NCBI RefSeq assembly: GCF_008035925.1
Contig: NZ_CP036264.1
Span: forward strand, 5,516,402-5,580,401
Direction of reading: 5' to 3'
Source of the DNA: Stieleria maiorica
GTDB lineage: Bacteria; Planctomycetota; Planctomycetia; Pirellulales; Pirellulaceae
DNA: 64,000 nt
Of the stretch, positions 53,612 to 62,232 are shown one piece after another. Below the pieces are notes generated by a model. That model made no database searches, was not told the origin of the DNA, and saw only the letters and a list, made by a program, of their open reading frames with translations. How positions within the stretch are numbered: the stretch's first letter is position 1; every line of letters starts with the position of its first letter. Position numbers and translations under genes: made by a program.

Positions 53612-53730
53612 GACTGGCTGGGCGGAGAGGTAGGAAGATTTTGGAGGTAAGAAGATTGTGAAAGGCGAGGGGAGAACGCACACCGTCATTTTCTTACCCC
53701 CGAAATCTTCTTACCAAGCTCCGCCAGTCG
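53612..53730. repeat. GGTAAGAAGATTT hairpin repeat
   Basis: Left arm 53629-53658 (two AAGAAGATT words) pairs with right arm 53687-53715 (TTCTTACCCCCGAAATCTTC core). Outside these, GACTGGCTGGGCGGA and TCCGCCAGTC extend the stem. It is non-coding. Confidence 0.6.
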
Positions 53731-53821
53731 ATCTCCGAGGAAGAAGGACGATTGGCGACCGCCCAACGGGATGTCCCGCGTTGGCGTCCACTCACTCGCC
53801 GGTGTGCGGAGAACAGCAGAA

Positions 53822-53848
53822 CCACCTTCTGGCGAAGGTAGCTACGTT
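53822..53848. repeat. REP family A unit
   Basis: CCACCTTCTGGCGAAGGTAG followed by CTACGTT, identical to the unit at 42187-42213 beside the RAYT remnant. Confidence 0.75.
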
Positions 53849-53861
53849 ATCCAACGCGCCT

Positions 53862-53989
53862 CCCCCATCGTTTTGCCCCCATCGTTTTGCCCCCATCGTT
53901 TTGCCCCCATCGTTTTGCCCCCATCGTTTCGCCCCCATCGTTTCGCCCCCATCGTTTTGCCCCCATCATTCTGCCCCGTATTATTCTGC
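53862..53989. repeat. 14-base tandem array CCCCATCGTTTTGC
   Basis: Nine head-to-tail units. Seven read CCCCATCGTTTTGC or CCCCATCGTTTCGC; the last two drift to CCCCATCATTCTGC and CCCGTATTATTCTGC. The last forms match the dispersed CATCATTCTGCC unit, so the array looks like local expansion of that family. There are no spacers, so it is not a CRISPR array. Confidence 0.85.
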
Positions 53990-54014
53990 CATCCTTCTCC
54001 GCATCTCCGCCTCT

Positions 54015-56546
54015 TCAATTCTGACGTCGTCCGCTGCTGATCAGGGTGTCTTCCAGGTTTTCGTTGTGAGACAGAACTTCTTCGGTCGTCTGTGGATCGG
54101 CATTGCGGCAGCTTTCGGTCAGGATGTCGGCCAGATCGTCGAGCGTGTCCTCCCAGGTTTCGACCGTCGTGTTCTCCGGCGGGACGTTGGCCATTTCGTC
54201 AAGAAACAGGATCATCCGCAGGCAATGACGCAGTAAGATGCCTTCTTCCTTTTGCAACTTTTTGGTGGTGACATACTTGTTGAAGTCCCCGTCATAGTTG
54301 AGCAACTCGCCGACGATCCAGACCGGCCGGACACGCACGCCCTGCACGGTCGGATAATCGTTTTGGAACAAGCGATGAATCTTCTCGCCGATCGTCAGCG
54401 GCCAGACGCGAGGTTCTTCGAACATCACGCGACCGAAGCCTCGATCCTTGACTTCCTCGTCATCTTCTCCACCTTGGGCGCCGAGCTCTTCCGGGGTCGC
54501 CAACCCCAGTTTCAATAGCTGCGGGTCCAACCGTGTCGTCGCCAACGTTCCCGGTGGCATGTCTTCGATCCGCGGCATGCGGGTGAATCGTGCCACCGTT
54601 CCGGGCACTTCCAACACACTTTCGAATGCGGCGATCCGTTCCTCGGGATCCGCGGTCGCCAACAAGTCGGCCATGTAGACACCGAACAGCGGGTTGATGC
54701 TGCGCAGATGCACCAGACGCTCCAACCGCGGTGTGGGCGTGGCGGTCAGCGGGCGATAGGCGTCCAAGTCGTACTGTTTGATCCGCGGCTGGTCCTCTTC
54801 ATCGGACTCCGGTTGCTCGACCGCGTCGGGCTGCGCCGCCGGTTCATCCTCACGCATCTGATCAAGGATCTCGCCGAACAGTCCACCGGTCGCGGGCGGC
54901 GGTTCGGCTTGGCTTGCTTCGGTCTTTTTCCCCGAATCCGTTTTTGTTTTTCCAGGATCGGCCGCCGGCGTCGGTTTAGGATCCAGCGACAGATAGTTCG
55001 CCTGCCACATGGTGATCAACATGCGGTTCAGCTCGCGCTGCCCCTCTTCGATCTTCTTTGGCGTCAGCAATCGCTTGGAAACCAGTTCCCGCAGTGGAGC
55101 GACGCTGGCGTCTTTCCCCAGCATGTAGGCGAGCAATCTCCAGGGGAGTTGTCCGCGGCTGGAAAGGTCCGCCGAAGCGGCTTCTTGCAACTGAAGGAAT
55201 TGCTGCTCGGTCCAGTACGTTTCGCCGGAACGCCGCTTAGGCATCTTCTTCTTGAGCTGTTTCTTGGCCTTCAGCAGTCCCGGATCCTTGGTGTCCTCGG
55301 GGATCGAATCGTACTTTTCACGCCATTTGTTCAGTTTGACGTCGTCTTCGTGGGCGAGCGCGTAGACAAAGCCACGGTCGTCGTACTGCGGTCGCCCGGC
55401 ACGGCCGAAGATCTGTTGTGCCGACGCCGTGTCGACCAGCTTGCGTTTGTCTTTGGGCCCCTTCAACAAGCTCGGAAGCACGACGCTTCGCGCCGGCAAA
55501 TTGATTCCCGCGGCCAACGTTTCGGTACAGACACACATCGCCAACAGTTTGCGTTGGAACAGTTCTTCGACCATGCGGCGATAGCGGGGCATGACACCGG
55601 CATGGTGTACGCCGACGCCGCGCATCAGAATCTGTTTCAGTTTCGGTCCGGCTCCGGCGGCCATGTCGGCCGCGTTCAGGTAGTCGGCTAATTCGGCTTG
55701 CCGATCCTTGTCGATCAGACTTTTCCCCTTGAGCATCTCCGCAACCGTCCAGCACTGCGATCGAGAAAAGCAAAACACCAGCGAGGGGGTGCGGCGGAGT
55801 TCATCGTCACCGGCTGCGATTTTCTCGGCAAAGTCATTCAAGATCTCATCGCCGATCCACTCGTATTGCAGCGGCACCTTGCGTTCATCGCCGCTGACCA
55901 GTTGCAGCCGACGGTTGTGGGCACGTGAAAGCCAGGAGGTGAATTCCAGCGAGTTGCCGACGGTCGCGCTCAGCAACATCGTGCGGATGTGGGGCGGCAG
56001 CAAGGCCAACGTCAATTCCCAAACGATGCCGCGTTCGGGATCGTTGAAGGAATGGAACTCGTCCATGACGACCGAGGTGACGTCGGAAAAGTCGAAGGCT
56101 TCGGGGTTGAGCAGTCGGTTCAGCAGGATTTCGGCGACGACGACCAGCACGGGGGCGTCGCCGTTGACACGTCGGTTGCCCGTGACCAGTCCGACGCTAT
56201 CGGCCGGAAAACCCCAGCGGACCGCGCTTTCGCGCAATTCGTCTAGTTTTTGATCGGTCAGGGCGATCAGCGGGGTGGTGTAGTACATCCGCCGCCCGGT
56301 CCGCAGAGCTTCGTAGACCGCGGCTTCGGCGATCATCGTTTTGCCAGTTCCGGTCGGCGCGCAGATCAACACGCCCTGGTCCCCGAGCCCCGGGTCGCCG
56401 GCAAAGTAGGCCAGCATCGCTTCCTCTTGGACCGGATAGGGGTCGTAGGGAAGCAACGAAAAATACTCGGTGGCTAGCGAATCTCGATCCAGGTCGGGAT
56501 CAACGGCGGTGTGTTTGGCGGCGGTTTCTTGGTGATTCATGCCCAT
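54015..56546 (-). CDS. Ski2-like DEAD/DEAH helicase
   Basis: An 843-residue superfamily 2 helicase with its start at the ATG at 56546 (second ATG at 56540). Motifs are FSLLPYDPYPVQEEAML (Q-like), CAPTGTGKTMIAEAA (I), TPLIALTDQK (Ia), VVMDEFHSFNDPERG (II, DEFH), LLSATVGN (III), GVGVHHAGVMPRYR (typical Ski2/Mtr4), TETLAAGINLPAR (V) and QIFGRAGRPQYD (VI). A Pro/Glu/Ala-rich linker (about residues 570-640) separates it from a family-specific C-terminal domain rich in helices. Ski2-like enzymes unwind RNA or DNA; the substrate here is unknown. Relatives occur in other planctomycetes and actinobacteria. Confidence 0.9.
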   Translation of the reverse strand: MGMNHQETAAKHTAVDPDLDRDSLATEYFSLLPYDPYPVQEEAMLAYFAGDPGLGDQGVLICAPTGTGKTMIAEAAVYEALRTGRRMYYTTPLIALTDQKLDELRESAVRWGFPADSVGLVTGNRRVNGDAPVLVVVAEILLNRLLNPEAFDFSDVTSVVMDEFHSFNDPERGIVWELTLALLPPHIRTMLLSATVGNSLEFTSWLSRAHNRRLQLVSGDERKVPLQYEWIGDEILNDFAEKIAAGDDELRRTPSLVFCFSRSQCWTVAEMLKGKSLIDKDRQAELADYLNAADMAAGAGPKLKQILMRGVGVHHAGVMPRYRRMVEELFQRKLLAMCVCTETLAAGINLPARSVVLPSLLKGPKDKRKLVDTASAQQIFGRAGRPQYDDRGFVYALAHEDDVKLNKWREKYDSIPEDTKDPGLLKAKKQLKKKMPKRRSGETYWTEQQFLQLQEAASADLSSRGQLPWRLLAYMLGKDASVAPLRELVSKRLLTPKKIEEGQRELNRMLITMWQANYLSLDPKPTPAADPGKTKTDSGKKTEASQAEPPPATGGLFGEILDQMREDEPAAQPDAVEQPESDEEDQPRIKQYDLDAYRPLTATPTPRLERLVHLRSINPLFGVYMADLLATADPEERIAAFESVLEVPGTVARFTRMPRIEDMPPGTLATTRLDPQLLKLGLATPEELGAQGGEDDEEVKDRGFGRVMFEEPRVWPLTIGEKIHRLFQNDYPTVQGVRVRPVWIVGELLNYDGDFNKYVTTKKLQKEEGILLRHCLRMILFLDEMANVPPENTTVETWEDTLDDLADILTESCRNADPQTTEEVLSHNENLEDTLISSGRRQN

Positions 56547-56640
56547 GTTGTAGCATGACCGGGGTGGGCACTGACACGGGGATGCGGCGCCAAAGCGTAA
56601 GCTGCCCAGACGTCTTGTAATGTCCGAGTCCAAGATCCCT

Positions 56641-56703
56641 ATGCCAGCCCGACGCGTGAGCGAGGGTCTCACGGCGCCCCTCGCTCACGCGTCGGGCTGG
56701 CAT
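56641..56703. repeat. Perfect 26-base palindrome, PARRVSEG family
   Basis: Arms 56641-56666 and 56678-56703 are exactly complementary (ATGCCAGCCCGACGCGTGAG start, then CGAGGG) around an 11-base loop. Read as protein either way it gives PARRVSEG. It lies in the 244-base gap between the kinase stop and the helicase start. Confidence 0.8.
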
Positions 56704-56790
56704 GACCGCGTCAATTTCGAAACATCGATCGACTCCCCAAGCCACAAAGGCTTGCGGCGACTCATTCAGCGAAACTCTTGGCGAGTTCGG

Positions 56791-59700
56791 CTACGGTTGG
56801 GCGTCATTGTCGATCGGCCGGGCGTCGGGGGCCGGCCACAGCAACACGTTGCCGTCGCGGGCGGCGGTGATGACGAGGTTTCCGTCGGCGCTGCGATCGA
56901 TCGCGGTGACGCCCTGGGTGTGACGCCGCAGGGCCAGGACTTCGCGACCGAAAATCACGTCCGATGCCGCCGACAAATCATCCTGTTGAACCGACAGCCG
57001 GGGATCCCAGACGCGCGCCGATTTGTCGCGGGATGCTGTCAGCACACGGATCGGGCTGGAACCATCGCTGACGACACTGATCGATTCGATGCGATCGGCA
57101 TGCCCTCGCATCACACGCGGTTTGACACTCTCCCCGGCAGACATATCGATCAACCAGGCGGTTTTGTCCGAAGCGCCGACGGCGATGTAGCGACCGTCGT
57201 TCGAACAAGCGATGCAAGTCGGAGCGAGCCCGGCGGGCAATCGCCACCCGAACGTCGCGGCGGCACCATCGAGAGGCTGAGCGCGGATCGATCCATCCGC
57301 CCCGGCCAACAGCAACGTTTCTCCGTCGGGAGCGAACCGGACGTGCGCGACCTCCGTTCCCTCGATTCCAAACACACGCTCCAAATCGAACCCGGTTTCC
57401 GGATCCTTCCATCGCCACAGCCGTGCCTCCGCGCCGGCACCCGAAGTAATGATCCGATAGCCGCGCTCGTCCATGCGGCTGGCAATGTCCATCCCCGTGA
57501 TCGCACCGGGGTGTGGGTTTTCCAGTTTGTCGATCGCGGCGCCGGTGTCGGTCTTCCACAACCGCACGCTTCGGCTGGCCGTCGCGGCGAACTTGCCGTC
57601 GGGGGTGAAGCAGGCATCGACGACCGACGCGTGGGGGCGATAACTCTTTTGATGCTCCATCGCGCGGATCGACCAACGAAACGCCGCTTCGCCGTTGAGC
57701 GTGATCAAGTGATCGTCTCCCGACAGCAGTCCCGACTCGGGGGCGCCGATCGCGGCCGGCAGGTCGAAGGACTTGGTTTGCTCGCCGGCCAGATCGACCA
57801 TCGTCACCCGCCCGCCCCGTCCACCGCCCGCCTGGCGGCAGATCACCACGTCGCTGCCCCGGTCGCCGAATCGGGCCGAGGTCAGGTGGGGATGGTCGCC
57901 GGAGGTTTGTCCGTTCTCGTCGAGTTCCGCTTGCACTTGATCCAGCCGGCGGCTCTGCTCGGTCGCTAAATCCCACCAGGTCGCCGTCGTCACGAAACGA
58001 TCGCGAGTCGTCTGGGCGGAGAGCGTGACGGCCTGATCACCACGAGGCGATAAGGAAACCGAGGTCACGAATCCGTCGTGATCGAGCCGACGACGCGGTT
58101 GCCGCGACGAAAGATCGATCTCCACCAGTTGACCGTTGTCACTGGCCACCCAAAGTGACGAATCGTCGGGAGAAATCGCCAATTCGTTGATCCGGTGCCC
58201 GCGCAAAAGATCGACCGGTTGGCCGAGTGGTTGTCCCGTCGTCGTGTCCCAAACGATCAAGCGGCCGCCGCGATCCCCCGTGATGGCAATTTCGCCGGTG
58301 GCCGAGATCGCAAACGCGGTGACGGCCTGCTCCCCGGCAGGCAAACGGTGCAGGATCTTTGGAACGCCGCTCGATGGATCCACGTCCCACAACAACGCTT
58401 TGGCATCGGGGCGACTGGAACCGGACAGCAATCGTCGGCCGTCACGCGAGAGCGCGAAGGCATTGTTGATTCCCGTGCCCGCCAGTGAACCGAGTTGGGT
58501 GCCGGATCCGACGTCCCAAATCCGGATCGTCGCATCGGCGCTACCGACAAATAAACGCTTTCCCGCTGTATCCAGCCGCGCCGACATCGCCAAGAACTCG
58601 GTGCCTTCGTTGAGTTCCCCCGGTAGCCGTTCTTTGATGTTGAACCGCGAGATCTCACGAAACGTCATCGTCGTGCGATCGACCCCAAGGATTCTGGCGG
58701 TGTGATCGCGACTGGCCGAAATCAAACGTGATCCGGAAGGATCCAGCCGCGCGGCGAGGATTTCATCTTGGTGCAATCGTGTCTCGTACTTCGCTGTACC
58801 GTCGGCAGATTCGTCTTGTTCCTGCGCAAGCGACTCGCGTGCCGGACGATCCCACAACCGGACCGTCTGGTCGACCGATCCGGACACGATGGCCCCGCCC
58901 CCGCTTTCGTCCAACGTGATGTCCAGTCCGCGCACCCAGCCGCCGTGGCCGCGGAGCGTGTATCGCAGCGATTGATCGGCAAGGTTCCAGGCCCGGATCG
59001 TGTAGTCGTCGGACCCGGTCAACAATGTTTCATCGGCGTCATCAAATCGAATCACTCCGACGGCATCGGGATGGGCCGTCCAGTTTGCGACGAAGGCATC
59101 CGACTCATTTCGGACTTCGTTGGACTGTGACGGTGAATCCGACGCATCGCCGATCGATGTGATTGCCTTTTTGATCGCGGCGTCGAAATCTGTCGGACGC
59201 AATTGTTGCGGTCGCCATAAGTAAACATTCCCGCGGGTGTCGCCGGAAGCGGCCAGTTGACCGTCGGCCGACAGGGCCAAAGAGGCGACCGGGAAGGGAT
59301 GCTCGGAAAACTCTCCGATCCGACCGAAGCGATCCGTTTCGATACGCCACGCGACCACGCGGCTGATTTTTCCGTCGCTGACTGCGGCGACGATCGTCGG
59401 CGGATCGCCGGCGTTGGATTGATGGGCCGCCAAGGCAACGACCGGAGCGAGATGCCATCCCTGGGCCAAGCGTTGCGGTCGGTTCAAATCCCACAGCGAG
59501 ATCGTTCGATCCGAGGATGCGGTTACCAGCCGTCCGTCGGGAAGAAACGTTACATCCGTCACTGTTGCATCGTGTCCGTCCAGCCGTCGAAGGGTTTGCC
59601 CGGTCAGCGGATTGATGACCAGGACGGCGCCCGATTTGGTTCCGACGGCGATCCAACGTTCGTCATCGGCGATGTCGGTGCAGGTGGCGTCCAAGTCCTT

Positions 59701-62232
59701 GCGGATCCAGGTCGGCCCGTAGCCAGGGTCTAAATTCGACCGATGCACCGAGGCGTCGTTGCAGACCACGACGGCGGATCGACGGTTGGAGGTGACCGCC
59801 AAATCGACGACACCGGCGCCAAAGCGAACTTCATCGCGCGATTGGTTGGCCAGTTGCCACAGATAACGCCACTCCCAAGTCGGCGGATCGTCCGGGGCAG
59901 CCTGGCGAATCGCTTTCAAGATCAAGCGTGCGTCGTCGAATTCGTTCCCATCGATGCGTGCTTTCGCCAACCCGATCTGCGACAGATAGGATTCGTAGCG
60001 TGCCCGCTGAAGCGATACCAGCGCGGCCTGTTCGCTCGTTTCGGCCCGCTGCTGCTGGCGGAGTGCATCGGCGGCGTTTTGGTCCGCAATCTTCTTTTGG
60101 TCCTTCGCCTTTTGCTCATTGGTTTCCGCATCAGCGCGAGCCTTGATTGCCAGCCGCTCGTTTTCTTCGGCGATTCCTTTCTGCCGTTCGACCTCGGCCT
60201 TCTTCTTTTCAACTTCGGTCAACCGGTCGGCAGCCAACTCTTCCGATGCGATTGCTCGGTCCCGCTGTGCCTTCGCGATCTGCGTTTGCTCTTTCGCAAC
60301 CTTCAATGCGGTCTCGGCGATTTCGCGTTGCTCGTTGGCTTCATTGCGTTTGTCGTTGATCACGTACAGAGCGATGCTGCCGCCGACCAGAATGAACAGC
60401 ACGCTGGCGGCGACCAGACGTCGGAACAAATGCAATCGAACCGAACGAAGCTCGCGTTGCCGCAGGCCTTCGTTCAGTTTTTCGATCAAATCCAAGTGAT
60501 CGGAGTTGCTCGCATCGAGCAGCGACAACCCCAAGTCATAGTCGCCGTTGTCATAGGCCGCCGTCGCATGATCGATGCGACAACGGGCAAGTCCCTCGGC
60601 AGCGGCTTGATTGCCGTCCCAAAGTTCAAGCGCCTGTTCGAAACCGTGGGCAGAACGTGAAAAGGACTCGTAGCGAGATGTCTCGACCGCACGCTGATGC
60701 TCCCTTTCGGCCGCGGTGGAGATGGCGATGCTTTCGGAGTGTGATCGGTAAGAACGGATAGCTTGTTGGAATTCCTGGACCGATGGATAGCGATCCTTCG
60801 GTTCGGTCGCCATCGCACGAAGGGCGATGTCCATCAGTTCGCCGCGGTGCTGTGGCGACACCTCTTGGATTTCGTTCACCGCGACCTTGCGAATGCACTG
60901 GGTGACGTTTTCCGCCTGGTGCGGCGCGTGACCGGTGACGATGTAATACAACGTCGCGCCCAACAGATAGATGTCGCTGTGCGGGCCGATCGCGTCGACC
61001 GGGCCGAGGGCCATTTCGGGGGACATGAAAGCGGGTGTCCCGCCAAGGCCGGCCGAGAAAGTGATCGTCTGCTTCTTTTCGAATTCCGGTTGGGCGATCG
61101 CGAGTCCCCAATCCATCACCAGGACTTCGCCGAAATCCCCCAGCATGATGTTTTCGGGTTTGATGTCGCGATGAATCACACCGCGGGTGTGCGCAAACGC
61201 GATGGCGTCGCAGACCTTCAGCAGGATCTCCAGATTCTCGTCGCGTGTTTTCTCGTGGATCGTCTTCAGCCACGGTTTTCCGACCACGCGTTTCATGGCG
61301 TAAAACAACGTGTTGTCGGCCGCCACGGCGATGTCGTGGATGGGGACGATGTTGGGGTGATCCAGGTCGCCCGTGACAACCGCTTCGGAGAGAAACTGTT
61401 GTCGTCGCTCCCGTTCAACCGCTTCCAAACGGCCAGACTGGCGCAACGATTGTCGTTTGTCTTTGGGGAGCGGCTTGATGACTTTGACGGCGATCATCCG
61501 ATCCAGTGACGATTGGCGGGCGACATAAACGTTGCCCATCCCGCCGCGTCCGAGCAATCGAATCAGACGGTAGTCCGATGGCGCGTCAGGGTCGCGGGTC
61601 GGAATCGCAAGGTCGCGCTCGCGGATGTGCAGCTTCGATTCGTGGATCGACCTCTCTACCGCCGGACGAAGCTTTGTCGGCTGCGAACGATTCGCCTTAC
61701 TGGCATCGATCGCCGCGGATCCCCAAAACGCCGCGTCCTCTTTGCTCAGTTCGCGCGGATTGATCGTCTGAGAAATGTCTCGGCTTTGCATCACCGAGGG
61801 AGGTGCCGGGTCGGGGGCGTCCGCAGGATCCAGCGTGTCCTGGTCATCACGCTCATCGGGTGGCAGCCGGATGTCCGGCGCGTCCATCGGCACGGTGACA
61901 TCGATCGCATCAATTGTGGCGTCGATGGGGCGTGAATCGCTGCCGGAGTCATGGTTGTCCACTCGCGTCGCATGAATCGATTCGGCATCGAGAGTGTCGG
62001 TCGTCGCATCGCTGTCGGCCGATCGACCGCGTTGTCCGCCGGCAAAGATGCGTGTGGACTGACCAGGGGTCGGGGGAATATCCACCGTCGATTGACCCGG
62101 CGACTCGGACCACTGGACGGTCTCTTCGTTGGGGTCTGGACCGCCGCCGTGATCGGAATCCGGCCGAGTATCCTCGGGGCCGTTTTCCTCATCCGGTTCG
62201 TTTTCGTCGTCGTTCTCGAAGTGGTCGGTCAC
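56791..62232 (-). CDS. Ser/Thr protein kinase with coiled coil and WD40 propellers
   Basis: An 1813-residue protein with a GTG start overlapping the upstream gene's stop. The acidic, disordered N-terminus (1-215) contains Thr-rich segments. The kinase domain (221-495) has GRGGMGNVY (228-236), AVK with Lys250, HRDIKPEN (354-361), DWG (374-376) in place of DFG, GTPAFMSPE and an intact HSDIYLLG. A TPR-like stretch (about 520-590) precedes one TM helix (604-624) and a Glu/Lys/Ala coiled coil (630-765). About 1000 residues of WD40-like repeats (GHDATVTDVTFLPDGRLVTA type) follow, enough for two propellers. The topology is cytoplasmic kinase, periplasmic sensor propellers. Its target and ligand are unknown. 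Confidence 0.92.
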   Translation of the reverse strand: MTDHFENDDENEPDEENGPEDTRPDSDHGGGPDPNEETVQWSESPGQSTVDIPPTPGQSTRIFAGGQRGRSADSDATTDTLDAESIHATRVDNHDSGSDSRPIDATIDAIDVTVPMDAPDIRLPPDERDDQDTLDPADAPDPAPPSVMQSRDISQTINPRELSKEDAAFWGSAAIDASKANRSQPTKLRPAVERSIHESKLHIRERDLAIPTRDPDAPSDYRLIRLLGRGGMGNVYVARQSSLDRMIAVKVIKPLPKDKRQSLRQSGRLEAVERERRQQFLSEAVVTGDLDHPNIVPIHDIAVAADNTLFYAMKRVVGKPWLKTIHEKTRDENLEILLKVCDAIAFAHTRGVIHRDIKPENIMLGDFGEVLVMDWGLAIAQPEFEKKQTITFSAGLGGTPAFMSPEMALGPVDAIGPHSDIYLLGATLYYIVTGHAPHQAENVTQCIRKVAVNEIQEVSPQHRGELMDIALRAMATEPKDRYPSVQEFQQAIRSYRSHSESIAISTAAEREHQRAVETSRYESFSRSAHGFEQALELWDGNQAAAEGLARCRIDHATAAYDNGDYDLGLSLLDASNSDHLDLIEKLNEGLRQRELRSVRLHLFRRLVAASVLFILVGGSIALYVINDKRNEANEQREIAETALKVAKEQTQIAKAQRDRAIASEELAADRLTEVEKKKAEVERQKGIAEENERLAIKARADAETNEQKAKDQKKIADQNAADALRQQQRAETSEQAALVSLQRARYESYLSQIGLAKARIDGNEFDDARLILKAIRQAAPDDPPTWEWRYLWQLANQSRDEVRFGAGVVDLAVTSNRRSAVVVCNDASVHRSNLDPGYGPTWIRKDLDATCTDIADDERWIAVGTKSGAVLVINPLTGQTLRRLDGHDATVTDVTFLPDGRLVTASSDRTISLWDLNRPQRLAQGWHLAPVVALAAHQSNAGDPPTIVAAVSDGKISRVVAWRIETDRFGRIGEFSEHPFPVASLALSADGQLAASGDTRGNVYLWRPQQLRPTDFDAAIKKAITSIGDASDSPSQSNEVRNESDAFVANWTAHPDAVGVIRFDDADETLLTGSDDYTIRAWNLADQSLRYTLRGHGGWVRGLDITLDESGGGAIVSGSVDQTVRLWDRPARESLAQEQDESADGTAKYETRLHQDEILAARLDPSGSRLISASRDHTARILGVDRTTMTFREISRFNIKERLPGELNEGTEFLAMSARLDTAGKRLFVGSADATIRIWDVGSGTQLGSLAGTGINNAFALSRDGRRLLSGSSRPDAKALLWDVDPSSGVPKILHRLPAGEQAVTAFAISATGEIAITGDRGGRLIVWDTTTGQPLGQPVDLLRGHRINELAISPDDSSLWVASDNGQLVEIDLSSRQPRRRLDHDGFVTSVSLSPRGDQAVTLSAQTTRDRFVTTATWWDLATEQSRRLDQVQAELDENGQTSGDHPHLTSARFGDRGSDVVICRQAGGGRGGRVTMVDLAGEQTKSFDLPAAIGAPESGLLSGDDHLITLNGEAAFRWSIRAMEHQKSYRPHASVVDACFTPDGKFAATASRSVRLWKTDTGAAIDKLENPHPGAITGMDIASRMDERGYRIITSGAGAEARLWRWKDPETGFDLERVFGIEGTEVAHVRFAPDGETLLLAGADGSIRAQPLDGAAATFGWRLPAGLAPTCIACSNDGRYIAVGASDKTAWLIDMSAGESVKPRVMRGHADRIESISVVSDGSSPIRVLTASRDKSARVWDPRLSVQQDDLSAASDVIFGREVLALRRHTQGVTAIDRSADGNLVITAARDGNVLLWPAPDARPIDNDAQP

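Larger units (their letters stand above)
53432..54014. other. Repeat-filled intergenic region
   Basis: The 583 bases between the helicase stop and the SPFH gene hold no gene. It is occupied by three different repeats in a row: a TAAGAAGATT hairpin (53612-53730), a REP family A unit (53822-53848) and a 14-base tandem array (53862-53989). Confidence 0.55.

Noticed and set aside
53862-53989. Possible CRISPR array
   Set aside because: The 14-base units are head-to-tail with no spacers and no cas genes nearby.
54708-55691. 327-codon plus-strand frame
   Set aside because: Antisense to the Ski2-like helicase, whose motifs are unambiguous on the minus strand.
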